Source: Lentisphaerae bacterium ADurb.Bin082
GTDB taxonomy: Bacteria; Verrucomicrobiota; Lentisphaeria; Oligosphaerales; Oligosphaeraceae
DNA length: 64,000 bases
NCBI GenBank assembly: GCA_002070945.1
Contig: MWEG01000092.1
Span: 1-64,000 of the forward strand
Direction of reading: 5' to 3'
The translations under genes were made by a program, and so were the position numbers. Every line of letters begins with the position of its first letter. Position 1 is the stretch's first letter. Below are positions 19,401 through 26,220 of this stretch, piece by piece. The notes beneath the pieces are model-generated. The model worked only from the letters and a program-made list of their open reading frames with translations. It made no database searches and was not told where the DNA came from.

Positions 19401-19948
19401 TCGAAGAAGAACCGCAGCTCACGCTGCCAGTTGAAGACCAGCCCCGCCGGGCAACAGATCAGCACGCGGTGAATGCGCCCACGGTTCAGCATTTCCAGGA
19501 TGTACAACCCCGCCATGATCGTCTTGCCCGCGCCCGCATCGTCAGCCAGCAGGAATCGCAGCGGGGACACGGGGAGAAGGTGCTCGTACACGGCTATGCG
19601 CTGGTGCGGCAACGGCACCACGCGTGACAACTCCAGGCCATAGGCCTTGTTGAAGAGATGCCCGTTCCGCAGCCGCACCGAATCAACGACCAGTTTCACC
19701 GACTCCGGGTCGCCCTCGAAGTCCAACTGGACGGGCATGTCCAGCGGCAACTGAGGTTCGCTACCAGCGGCCTTCGTCAGGTACTCCGCATGGAGTTCCC
19801 GTATCCGCATCTCCCGATCCGGCTGCGGCGTGTTGTGTCCACGCTCCCAGCGGTTCACGGCAGTGAAAGACACCCCGAGCTGCGCGGCAAACTGCTGCTG
19901 CGTAAGCCCGAGCGCCTTCCGAACTTTCCTGATTTCTGCTGCTGTCAT
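16445..19948 (-). CDS. SNF2-like helicase with N-terminal HTH and C-terminal DUF3883 (1167 aa)
   Basis: Residues 1-55 are an XRE-type HTH (KALGLTQQQFAAQLGVSFTA followed by NRWERG). Residues about 110-650 are a superfamily 2 helicase: GAGKT at 139-143 (motif I), DEAH at 238-241 (motif II), LLTATPH (motif III), and the C-terminal lobe ending in EQRMGRLHRFGQ (motif VI). Residues about 1070-1167 contain GYDLES followed by EIVAIEVKGR, the D-E-x-K layout of DUF3883, a PD-(D/E)xK nuclease-like fold. It is the first gene of the operon. DNA-bound HTH plus translocase plus nuclease-like end in one chain is uncommon and suggests an effector that also represses its own promoter. Confidence 0.87.
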   Translation of the reverse strand: MTAAEIRKVRKALGLTQQQFAAQLGVSFTAVNRWERGHNTPQPDREMRIRELHAEYLTKAAGSEPQLPLDMPVQLDFEGDPESVKLVVDSVRLRNGHLFNKAYGLELSRVVPLPHQRIAVYEHLLPVSPLRFLLADDAGAGKTIMAGLYILEMLNRGRIHRVLICCPAGLVFNWQRELRFFFELDFTILRGADFRNRDPLAEKEVPHFIMSVDTAATPAIRERLASPNGSGFDLVVFDEAHKLSWSDPNRGDSKTLRYQLAEALARRAPNILLLTATPHMGKEFPYCAIWRLLDPAVFSTVEAVRTLTEQKRNRHFIRRLKEEMVTYDGQPIYKPRLAQTIPVTLTPEEREFYEAATAYLQWSYENNRALNRNAAAMVVAVLQRRLASSTYALSESLRRIKEKRLAQQESPTATSPGLLDRLIAEIDAATADDSEPTDDGAESSERLEEQVLAAMRPKTQSQLQQELLLIDGVLELGQKVNEDAKFARLRELIDSPEYHREKVLIFTEHRDTLVYLQNQFAALGYTDRVAVIHGGMDATERERQRAFFMPVELRGQLMRPEDLARLNPPKNSATLMVATDAAGEGINLQFAWIMVNYDIPWNPARLEQRMGRLHRFGQRHSEVRIFNLVAEQTREGDVLHVILDKLDEARRALSTDKVFDVIGQQLPESSIRDLLLDSLLHPQSEQWRKQLDAWLATQKLREAVEKQRRQASQFGDVGRRIGQLQTEMDVENFTHLLPAYVQNFVEKSADPLSFTLSGDLSRAARVSFDTPDAPWVQKMGARLLDGLPEYLSVRREPPPGELLGTRVHFLRPGDPFFEGLCDEVQERFRPATQRGAIFRDPTADKPYGAAFYVCQIGELADISDVNGKNKVRNLLDRRLLAVRWDEDGEFSVCAPNHLLALQAASKADLWKANRLLRQPDEQVEKCDQYARALAQSQFLQQVRTMLRVESDTRMEDMARGFDLRAAELAESRGELARKARDGDAAAATKLAEVKTQQTQLEEDRVRMLLREQRRADLLDIVTFERVAVALVVPDDSAEAQEIYDRNIEAIAVRVARNYEVDRYNARVIDVSAPHLAKGYDLESHRDNGEIVAIEVKGRAGRGPVQLTENEWPTAANVRERYWLYVVADCATAPVLYRVQDPAYKLAVKTRQSFTINFGDILREAEHD

Positions 19949-19987
19949 ATCGATGTAGTATCTGCCTTCCGGTGGTGGATAAAGTGC

Positions 19988-20016
19988 AATATAGCGTCTG
20001 CTATATGGCGATGCAA
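19988..20016 (-). promoter_or_regulatory. Promoter of the helicase-methylase-ATPase operon with embedded operator
   Basis: Reading the minus strand: TTGCAT (20016-20011), a 17-nt spacer, then TATATT (19993-19988), a near-consensus sigma70 promoter about 40 nt upstream of the helicase ATG. Within the spacer and -10 lies a perfect inverted repeat, ATATAGC-AGAC-GCTATAT (20006-19989). A repressor bound there would block RNA polymerase. The HTH at the N-terminus of the helicase is the obvious candidate. Confidence 0.7.
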
Positions 20017-20411
20017 GCCAAGACTGAAGATTCTGTTTTCACACCCGCGCGAGGGGAAGCGGCAAAGGCCGCGACGGGGGCTGCGGAGCGCGGGCTGGCA
20101 GCCAGTCGTGTCCGCGCCTAGCGCGAGTTAACAGCTGACAGCGGTCTGGCGGCCTGCCGAAAACGGCGGAGAGTGTTCGCTTTTCGGGGGAGCAATGCCG
20201 CGCCCATTCCCCGGCGACTGCTAACTCGGGCGACGGGCGGGACAGAGAGGAACGGAGAGTTTCGGCACTCTCTCGGGCGTTCGGGCGGCCCCGGCGGCGG
20301 GTTCCGGTCCCGGACAGAGAGTGGCCGGGGCGCTGTGCCAAACCGGCGGGGGACGGCGGCCAGCGGTGCAAATCCCTTTGGGTGAGCGGGATTTGCGGCG
20401 CTTGAAGCAAG

Positions 20412-20435
20412 ACGGCCAGCCGGGAGGCTGGCCGT
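20412..20435. terminator. 10-bp perfect hairpin downstream of tRNA-Asn
   Basis: ACGGCCAGCC-GGGA-GGCTGGCCGT forms a perfect stem with a 4-nt loop, about 40 nt beyond the 3' end of the tRNA on the minus strand. There is no T-run directly after it on the minus strand (TTTT lies before it), while AAAAG follows on the plus strand, so it is not a textbook intrinsic terminator; it may still end the tRNA transcript or process it. Confidence 0.4.
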
Positions 20436-20473
20436 AAAAGAAAAGGCTCCGATGGTTCGGGGCCGAAAAAGAA

Positions 20474-20548
20474 TGGCTCCGGCAGCTGGATTCGAACCAG
20501 CGACCAAGTGGTTAACAGCCACCTACTCTACCGCTGAGCTATGCCGGA
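20474..20548 (-). tRNA. tRNA-Asn (anticodon GTT), CCA encoded
   Basis: The minus strand begins TCCGGCA and ends TGCCGGA-G-CCA, giving a perfect 7-bp acceptor stem, discriminator G and an encoded CCA. The anticodon arm reads GTGGCTGTTAACCAC with GTT in the loop, and the T arm has GGTTCGAATCC. Length is 75 nt with CCA. Its 3' end faces the accessory island, the orientation usual for integration into a tRNA gene. Confidence 0.95.
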
Positions 20549-20883
20549 ACTGACTTTGTCCTTTTTGACAGAATGCCATTTAAGATAGTCGGCAATTGTA
20601 ATTAAGCAAGCGGCAGCAGTGAAAATTTCCTGGAAAATGCGTTGATTTTCGGCAATCGGTCAGTCTTCTGTAGTGCCTTTACAAGGCACCAGTTTTGGGG
20701 CACGTCTATCCCCAGGCTAAAGCCTGGGGTTAAGCATGGTTAAGCGCCTACGGCGCAAAAGGCTGTGGATTTGGTAGGCATGGCGGACAGCGTAGTTCAA
20801 ACTCACTCTCGCCCCTCGCCTCTCGCCCCTAAGCGCAGCAAGCGCTGTGCTTGGCTCGTGGCTGTGGCGGCTGGCTATGGATT
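20549..20883. other. Intergenic stretch with three repeat motifs
   Basis: 335 nt between the tRNA and the YbaK gene. It holds a GGTCAGTCTTCT repeat start at 20658 with a GTGCCTT-TAC-AAGGCAC hairpin (20673-20689), a CCCCAGGC-TAAA-GCCTGGGG hairpin (20710-20729), a short GCGCCTACGGCGC palindrome, and a CTCGCCCCT heptamer-like tract near 20810-20830. I see no gene. The parts recur elsewhere in the window in other combinations. Confidence 0.6.
20710..20729. repeat. TAAA-loop hairpin repeat, copy 1
   Basis: CCCCAGGC-TAAA-GCCTGGGG, an 8-bp perfect stem. The GGC-TAAA-GCC core is shared with hairpins at 31793-31810 and, with one change, 57972-57989, where a longer 66-bp unit follows. A pyrimidine-rich CGCCCCT tract follows in at least two of the three places. 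Confidence 0.6.
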
Positions 20884-21399
20884 TCAGTCGAGTTTTTCGA
20901 TGGCCACTTCGACGGGTGTTGGCTTGAGGATGCGAACCAGGTCTGCGGGCGCCATTTCGAGGATAAAGCCGCGGTGGCCACCATTGATGTAGATGAGGTC
21001 GAGGTCCAAAATGGTTTTTTCGACGAAGATCGGCATGACCCGGCGCGTCCCAAATGGCGAGGTGCCGCCAACACGGTAGCCGGAATTGTGTTCGGCTTGC
21101 TCCGGAGCACAGGGCGCAACCGACTTGACGCCAAGGAAACGGGCGAGATTCTTGAGGGATACGCTGCGGTCGCCGTGCATGAGAATGATGAGCGCTTTCT
21201 TGGCGTCGGTTTCCATGATCAGCGTCTTGACGATCTTGTGCTCATCAATGCCGAGGACAGAGGCGAGACGGCTGGTACCGCCCTTTTCGACATAGTCGTA
21301 AAACAACTCGCGATAGGGCGCCTTCTGAGCTTTCAAGAGGCGGATGGCCGGTGTCATGGGCGATTTTTTCGGCGTGGAACTTCCCGTAGGATTAGTCAT
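20884..21399 (-). CDS. ybaK: YbaK/EbsC-type aminoacyl-tRNA deacylase (171 aa)
   Basis: ATG at 21399-21397 with AAAGGAG upstream fixes the start; a longer in-frame extension runs through repeat DNA and is not used. The chain has the YbaK hallmarks: KTLIME (active-site Lys), a GY-x-VGG-x-SPFGT motif near residue 110, and ILDLDLIYINGG near residue 130. YbaK/EbsC proteins hydrolyse misacylated Cys-tRNA(Pro) or relatives, correcting prolyl-tRNA synthetase errors in the cytoplasm. It stands alone between the tRNA-Asn gene and the dus gene. Confidence 0.9.
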   Translation of the reverse strand: MTNPTGSSTPKKSPMTPAIRLLKAQKAPYRELFYDYVEKGGTSRLASVLGIDEHKIVKTLIMETDAKKALIILMHGDRSVSLKNLARFLGVKSVAPCAPEQAEHNSGYRVGGTSPFGTRRVMPIFVEKTILDLDLIYINGGHRGFILEMAPADLVRILKPTPVEVAIEKLD

Positions 21400-21571
21400 A
21401 AGGTGACTCCTTTCCGCTGATAGAGCGCCGACAGCGCGAGATGAGGCCAAAGGGAAATAAATAAAATTTTTTACTTCATTGAATTTACCATGCCGCGGCT
21501 GTTTTTCTCCCCACAGCGCAAATAAAGGCATTGTTTTTTGGGGGCAGCGTGTAAAATTTGGTGGTGGATGC

Positions 21572-21695
21572 TTATGTGTCGCCCTTTCAGGGCTCATAAT
21601 TATATTCCATCTCACCCAGGGCGGCGCTCGCCCTTGGCGGGCTTCGCTTGCCCTGGGCTGGTATGTCATGCCCCGTTGGGGCTTTTTGTGTCACC
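21572..21695 (+). repeat. CACCCAGGGC intergenic repeat, copy R1
   Basis: Begins TTATGTGTCGCCC, contains GGGCTC, CCATCTCACCCAGGGC, an inner GC-rich palindrome, GCCCTGGGCT and TATGTC. It aligns by eye with R2 (41724-41835) and, inverted, with R3 (41889-41986). It overlaps the last codons and stop of the dus gene. Open frames over R1 and R2 give similar peptides (SHPG...WR), which are probably artefacts of the repeat rather than proteins. Confidence 0.7.
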
Positions 21696-22631
21696 GCCCC
21701 CGTCGAGACTACCGGGCAGGGCGTAGTCAATACCCATAGCGCGGGCGACGTGGATGACAAAGCCGCGTTTTTTGACTGGCAGGCCGGATTGTTCGCTTAA
21801 GTCATGCAGGAAGCTGACTTTGTCTTCCCTGGCCATGGGAGTGAAGGCCGGGCCGCCGAGAGCAGCGGCGATTTCGCGCAGCAGGCCGGGATTGCGGATG
21901 AGGCCGCGAGCCGGGGTGACGCCGTCAACTTGAGCGACTTCGCCCATGCGGAGGGCGTCTTCGACGGTGAAGAGGTCGCCAGCGCCGAACAGGGGCGTGT
22001 CTGGAAGCAGGTCACGGAGGCGGCGCAGGCGCTCCAGTCCGTCGCCAATCGGTTGGTACATTTCGCGGACGGTGCGGAAGTGGCAGAAGACCAGGTCAGG
22101 GGCGGCGCGTCGCAGGGCGGCGGCAATGCCGGGCAATTCGTCCGGCGATTCAAAGCCGCAGCGGATTTTGACGCTGATGGCAGCGTTGCCGCAAGCCTGG
22201 CGCATGGCGTTGAGCGTCCTGGCGATCCAGTCTGGGTCGAGGAGACGATAGCCCCCCGCCTGGTTGCCGATGACGGTCGGGCTGGGACAGGCGCAATTCA
22301 GGTCGATGACGCAAGCGCCGATGTCGTACAGGCGGTGGGCAGCGGCAGCCAGGCGGGCGCTGTCTACGCCCATGATTTGGGCGATCACGGGCTTACCGGT
22401 CGCCAGGTAGGGATTGAGCCATGCTGTCAAGCGGGAACGGCGGGGGACGCCAGTCGAAATGCGCAGAAAGGGCGTATGCCAGGCGGTGACCAGGCCGCGG
22501 CTGGTCATGACGTCCAGGAAAGAGCCTTCGCTGATGCCTTCCATGGGGCCAGGCAGCAGGCGCGTAGGCAGAGCCTGGCCGTCTGGGAGGGGCAGCGGTT
22601 GCAGCCAGGCGGCGAGGCTGCGGTCAGTCAT
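21666..22631 (-). CDS. tRNA-dihydrouridine synthase family protein (321 aa)
   Basis: A flavin TIM-barrel enzyme that reduces uridine in tRNA. Visible Dus features are GPMEGIS at residue 28, QIMGVD near 85, DLNCACPSP near 110 (the catalytic Cys region, usually NxGCP), SVKIRCG near 150 and GAGDLFT near 215. The ATG at 22631 overlaps the dnaE stop by 8 nt, so it is the last gene of a fmt-RNase E/G-dnaE-dus block. The final ~12 residues (GGGDTKSPNGA) and stop are encoded by repeat R1, so the original C-terminus may have been replaced. It appears intact otherwise. Confidence 0.85.
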   Translation of the reverse strand: MTDRSLAAWLQPLPLPDGQALPTRLLPGPMEGISEGSFLDVMTSRGLVTAWHTPFLRISTGVPRRSRLTAWLNPYLATGKPVIAQIMGVDSARLAAAAHRLYDIGACVIDLNCACPSPTVIGNQAGGYRLLDPDWIARTLNAMRQACGNAAISVKIRCGFESPDELPGIAAALRRAAPDLVFCHFRTVREMYQPIGDGLERLRRLRDLLPDTPLFGAGDLFTVEDALRMGEVAQVDGVTPARGLIRNPGLLREIAAALGGPAFTPMAREDKVSFLHDLSEQSGLPVKKRGFVIHVARAMGIDYALPGSLDGGGDTKSPNGA

Positions 22632-25600
22632 CGCTGTTTCGCCACCAGCCGCCGCGGCGGTTCGGCTGCGGACGGGTGCGGTCGCCTTTGACGATGATCG
22701 CGTCCGCCCGGCAATAAGGCGCGATTTTGCGACGGAAATCGGCCGAGTAGCTCACGCCCATGTTTTCGCAGCGGGAGAACACCAGGTCGCCATTGGCCGC
22801 AACGAGGCCAAGTGAGAGGGGAACCGTGCCGCCGTGCTGGCGACAGGCATCGCGGATAGCGGCCAGGCTGGCTTTCGTGATGTCGCTTTCATAGAGCCTG
22901 ATATGGACTTCCCGGGTGAGGGTTTGGGCGACCTGCTCGGGGGTCAGGATGGCGCGCGCTTGCAGGCGCATGGCCTCGTCCTGGTCGCGCTGGTTTAATT
23001 CCCCTTCCACGAAGACCACCTTGTTGTTGGTGAAGGCGGCTGGGTTCTTGCTGCGGATATCGTCGTATTCCTTAGGGAAGACCAGGCATTCGATGCTCCC
23101 GTCGCGTCCTTCCAGGTTGAGGATGACCCAGGCTTTGCCGTCCTTCTTGGTGACTTTGGGGTCGACGCCGTTGATGTAGGCGCCGACTCGCACCATGGTT
23201 CCGGGCGTCAGGCTGGGCAGAACGGCGATATCGTCGGTCTGGTAGGCGGCGATTATCTCCAGATATTCTTCGATTGGGTGTCCGGTCACATAGAAGCCGA
23301 GCAGGTCTTTTTCGAAGGTGAGCAGTTCGCTCAGGGGCCATTCCGGGAGGTCGGGGAGCGTCAGTTCGGTGTCTTTTTTGTCTTCGGGCGGGAGCAGGTC
23401 AAAGAGCGATCCCTGGCCGCATTCGCGGTCTTTGCGGGCTTCCTGAGCCCGGTTCATAGCGTCTTCGCAGACGGCCAGCAGTTGCGAGCGGCGAGCACCG
23501 AAGCAGTCCATGGCGCCAGCCTTGATCAAATTTTCCATCAGCCGCTTGGTATTGCCTTCGACCCGTTCGCAGAAGTCGAGCAGATCGCGGAAAGGCCCGC
23601 CTTCTTCGCGAGCCTTGATAATGCCAGAGACGGCGGCCGCGCCAATGCCCTTGATGGCGGCCAGGCCAAAGCGGATGTTGCTGCCGTCCACCGAGAAGCA
23701 GGCGTCGCAAATATTCACGTCTGGCGGCAGGATAGTGATGCCCATGGCCCGGCATTCGCGGAGGAAGAAAGTCATTTTCTCGGCGTTGCCTAGTTCGCTG
23801 GTGAGGACGGCGGCCATGAATTCGGCGGGGAAATTGGCTTTCAGGTAGGCGGTCTGGTAGGAGAGCATGCCATACGCCGCGCTGTGGGATTTGTTGAAGC
23901 CGTAGCCCGCGAAGAGCAGGATTTTATCCCAGATGGCCTTGATGACGTCGTCGTCAAGGCCGCGTTTGCGGCAGCCTTCTTGGAAATCGACGAGCATCTT
24001 GGCCATTTCCTCTGGATTTTTCTTGCCCATGGCGCGGCGCATGATATCGGCCTGTCCAAGGGAGAATCCTCCGACTGCCTGGACGACCTGCATCACCTGC
24101 TCCTGGTAGAGCATGATGCCGTAGGTTTCGCGCAGGATCGGCTCCATTTCCGGCACGTCGTAGGTCACCTCGATGCGCCCCATCTTGCGGTCGATGAATT
24201 CGTCGAGGAAGTTCATCGGTCCAGGGCGGTAGAGGGCGATGAGGGCGATAATGTCTTCGAGGCGGCTGACTCCGAAGCGTCGGCAGAGGTCTTGCATGCC
24301 GCCGGATTCGAGCTGGAACACGCCGATGGTGTTGCCCTTGTTGAGCAGGTCGTAGGCGGCCTGGTCGCCTTCGGGGATGGCGCTGGAAGTCATGTCAATG
24401 CCGCGGTTTTTGCGGATCAGGTTGAGGGCGTCCTGGATGATGGTCAGGTTGCGGAGCCCGAGGAAGTCCATTTTGAGCAGTCCGAGCTTTTCGCACGGCC
24501 CAGCAGGGAATTGGGTGATCGGTTCGTCGTTGGCGCCTTTGGCAATGGGGCAGACATTGGCGACCGGCATGTCGCCGATGATGACGCCGGCGGCGTGTAT
24601 GCTCATATTGCGGTTGAGGCCTTCGAGCACGGTGGCAAAGCGCCAGACTTCCTTGACCCAGGCTTCGCGGCCGAGCAGTTCCTTCAGTTCCGCGCTTTCC
24701 TCCAAAGCCTTGGCCAGGGTCATCTTCGGGTCGGCTGGGATCAGCTTGGACAGGCGGTTGCCTTCCTCGAAAGTGCGTCCAAGGGCGCGGGCGACGTCTT
24801 TGATGACGGCTTTGGCCTTGAGCGTGCCGAACGTGCCGATTTGGACGACGTTGGGGGCGCCGTAGCGTTGGCGGACGTATTCGATCACCTCGACGCGGCG
24901 GCGTTCGCACAGGTCAATGTCGAAGTCAGGCGGGCTGACGCGGTCGGGGTTGAGGAAGCGCTCGAAGAGCAGGTTGTAGCGGAGCGGGTCAATGTCGGTG
25001 ATGCGGGTGAGGTAGGCCACCAGGCTGCCGGCGCCGCTGCCGCGTCCTGGGCCGATGGGGATGCCATGGCGCCTGGCGTAGTCCAGGAAGTCCCAGACCA
25101 CGAGGAAATAGCTGGTGAAGCCAGTTTGGCGGATGATGCCGAGTTCGTACTCCATGCGCTGCACTTTGGCGGCCTGGTCGTCGTTGAGGTCAGGTGCCTG
25201 GACATCGAAGCCGTAGCGCTCTTTCATGCCTCTGGCGCAGATGGAGTGGAGGTACTCTTCGCGGCTGCCAGTGAAGTCTTCCGGCACGGGGAATTCTGGA
25301 TAGTGGTTGACCTTGTCTTCGCTGACGGTCGGCAGGTGGACGTTGCAGCGTTCCGCGATGGCGACGGTGTTGGCTATGGCATCGGGCTGGTCAGGGAAGA
25401 GGCTGGCCATTTCTTCGGGGCTTTTGAAATAGTATTCCGGTCCTCCGGGGAAGCGGAAGCGGTCTGCATCGTGGATGGTGGTCTGGGTGCCGATGCAGAG
25501 AAAGAGATCGTGGGCCTCGGCGTGTTCTTTTTTCAAGTAGTGGGAGTCGTTCGTAGCGACGAGGGGGACGTTGCGGCGCCTGGCGAGTTCGACCAGCTTC

Positions 25601-26169
25601 TGGTTGACCTTTTCATCTTCTGGCAGGCCATGGTTTTGCAGTTCGATGAAGAAGTGGTCTGGCCCGAAGATGGCGAGATAGTCGTCAAGCGCCTTTTCCG
25701 CGGCGGCGTCCGCTCCGATCAGGAATTTGGCGGCGATTTCTCCGCCCAGGCAGGCGCTGAGGGCGATGATGCCTTCGGCGCGCTGCTTGAGGATTTCCTT
25801 GTCAATGCGCGGCTTGTAGTAGAATCCTCGGAGCCAGGCTTCTTCATTCAGGTGGCAGAGATTGACGTATCCCTGGTAGGTCTCAGCTAAGCAGACCAGG
25901 TGGAAGCCGGAATAGTGCTGTTCGTTGTTGTCCTGCTTGAAGCGGCTGCTCGGCGCGACATAGAATTCGCATCCGATGATAGGTTTGACGCCTTCGGCTT
26001 TCATGGCCGTGATGAATTCCATGGCGCAGCACATATTGCCATGATCTGTGCAGGCGACGGCGGGCATGCCGAATTCCTTGGCGGCCTTGGCGAGGCCTGC
26101 GCACCTGGCCGTGCCGTCAAGAAGGCTGAAGTCAGTATGGACGTGGAGATGGACAAAAGGGGGAGCCAT
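22624..26169 (-). CDS. dnaE: DNA polymerase III alpha subunit (1181 aa)
   Basis: Catalytic subunit of the replicative polymerase. The N-terminal PHP domain is intact: HLHVHTDFSLLDG at residue 6 and CTDHGNM near 40. The polymerase active site shows PDFDIDLCERRR near residue 420 (two catalytic Asp) and GPGRGSGAGS before it; an OB-fold and tau-binding region follow after about residue 980. Length is in the usual DnaE1 range. The stop overlaps the dus start; the gene upstream is the RNase E/G gene, 51 nt away. No strong ribosome-binding site is seen before the ATG at 26169. Confidence 0.97.
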   Translation of the reverse strand: MAPPFVHLHVHTDFSLLDGTARCAGLAKAAKEFGMPAVACTDHGNMCCAMEFITAMKAEGVKPIIGCEFYVAPSSRFKQDNNEQHYSGFHLVCLAETYQGYVNLCHLNEEAWLRGFYYKPRIDKEILKQRAEGIIALSACLGGEIAAKFLIGADAAAEKALDDYLAIFGPDHFFIELQNHGLPEDEKVNQKLVELARRRNVPLVATNDSHYLKKEHAEAHDLFLCIGTQTTIHDADRFRFPGGPEYYFKSPEEMASLFPDQPDAIANTVAIAERCNVHLPTVSEDKVNHYPEFPVPEDFTGSREEYLHSICARGMKERYGFDVQAPDLNDDQAAKVQRMEYELGIIRQTGFTSYFLVVWDFLDYARRHGIPIGPGRGSGAGSLVAYLTRITDIDPLRYNLLFERFLNPDRVSPPDFDIDLCERRRVEVIEYVRQRYGAPNVVQIGTFGTLKAKAVIKDVARALGRTFEEGNRLSKLIPADPKMTLAKALEESAELKELLGREAWVKEVWRFATVLEGLNRNMSIHAAGVIIGDMPVANVCPIAKGANDEPITQFPAGPCEKLGLLKMDFLGLRNLTIIQDALNLIRKNRGIDMTSSAIPEGDQAAYDLLNKGNTIGVFQLESGGMQDLCRRFGVSRLEDIIALIALYRPGPMNFLDEFIDRKMGRIEVTYDVPEMEPILRETYGIMLYQEQVMQVVQAVGGFSLGQADIMRRAMGKKNPEEMAKMLVDFQEGCRKRGLDDDVIKAIWDKILLFAGYGFNKSHSAAYGMLSYQTAYLKANFPAEFMAAVLTSELGNAEKMTFFLRECRAMGITILPPDVNICDACFSVDGSNIRFGLAAIKGIGAAAVSGIIKAREEGGPFRDLLDFCERVEGNTKRLMENLIKAGAMDCFGARRSQLLAVCEDAMNRAQEARKDRECGQGSLFDLLPPEDKKDTELTLPDLPEWPLSELLTFEKDLLGFYVTGHPIEEYLEIIAAYQTDDIAVLPSLTPGTMVRVGAYINGVDPKVTKKDGKAWVILNLEGRDGSIECLVFPKEYDDIRSKNPAAFTNNKVVFVEGELNQRDQDEAMRLQARAILTPEQVAQTLTREVHIRLYESDITKASLAAIRDACRQHGGTVPLSLGLVAANGDLVFSRCENMGVSYSADFRRKIAPYCRADAIIVKGDRTRPQPNRRGGWWRNSDD

Positions 26170-26220
26170 GATGAGTAATTTGCCTTAGGGTTATGCGGGA
26201 GAGGATGCCGGCGGCTGCGG

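Larger units (their letters stand above)
19949..20473. other. Intergenic stretch between defence operon and tRNA-Asn, hairpin-rich
   Basis: 525 nt without a credible gene. The first 70 nt hold the helicase promoter. From about 20225 to 20435 there are at least three stem-loops in GC-rich DNA: GAGAGT-TTCGGC-ACTCTC near 20260, a 9-bp stem GCAAATCCC / GGGATTTGC at 20368-20396, and a 10-bp stem ACGGCCAGCC / GGCTGGCCGT at 20412-20435. Open frames here have no start-site support. The stretch may be the island's right end and could hold an attachment site or a small RNA; neither is proven. Confidence 0.5.

Noticed and set aside
9926-19948. Assignment as DISARM or BREX
   Set aside because: No DUF1998 (DrmB), phospholipase D (DrmC), PglZ or BrxC-like gene is present; helicase-DUF1156-DUF499 fits Hma better.
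20118-20522. Minus-strand open frame across the tRNA-Asn and hairpin region
   Set aside because: It overlaps the tRNA gene, its product is low-complexity, and no start-site signal is seen.
21479-21739. Plus-strand 86-residue open frame
   Set aside because: It is made mainly of repeat R1 and the peptide recurs in R2, so it is a repeat artefact.
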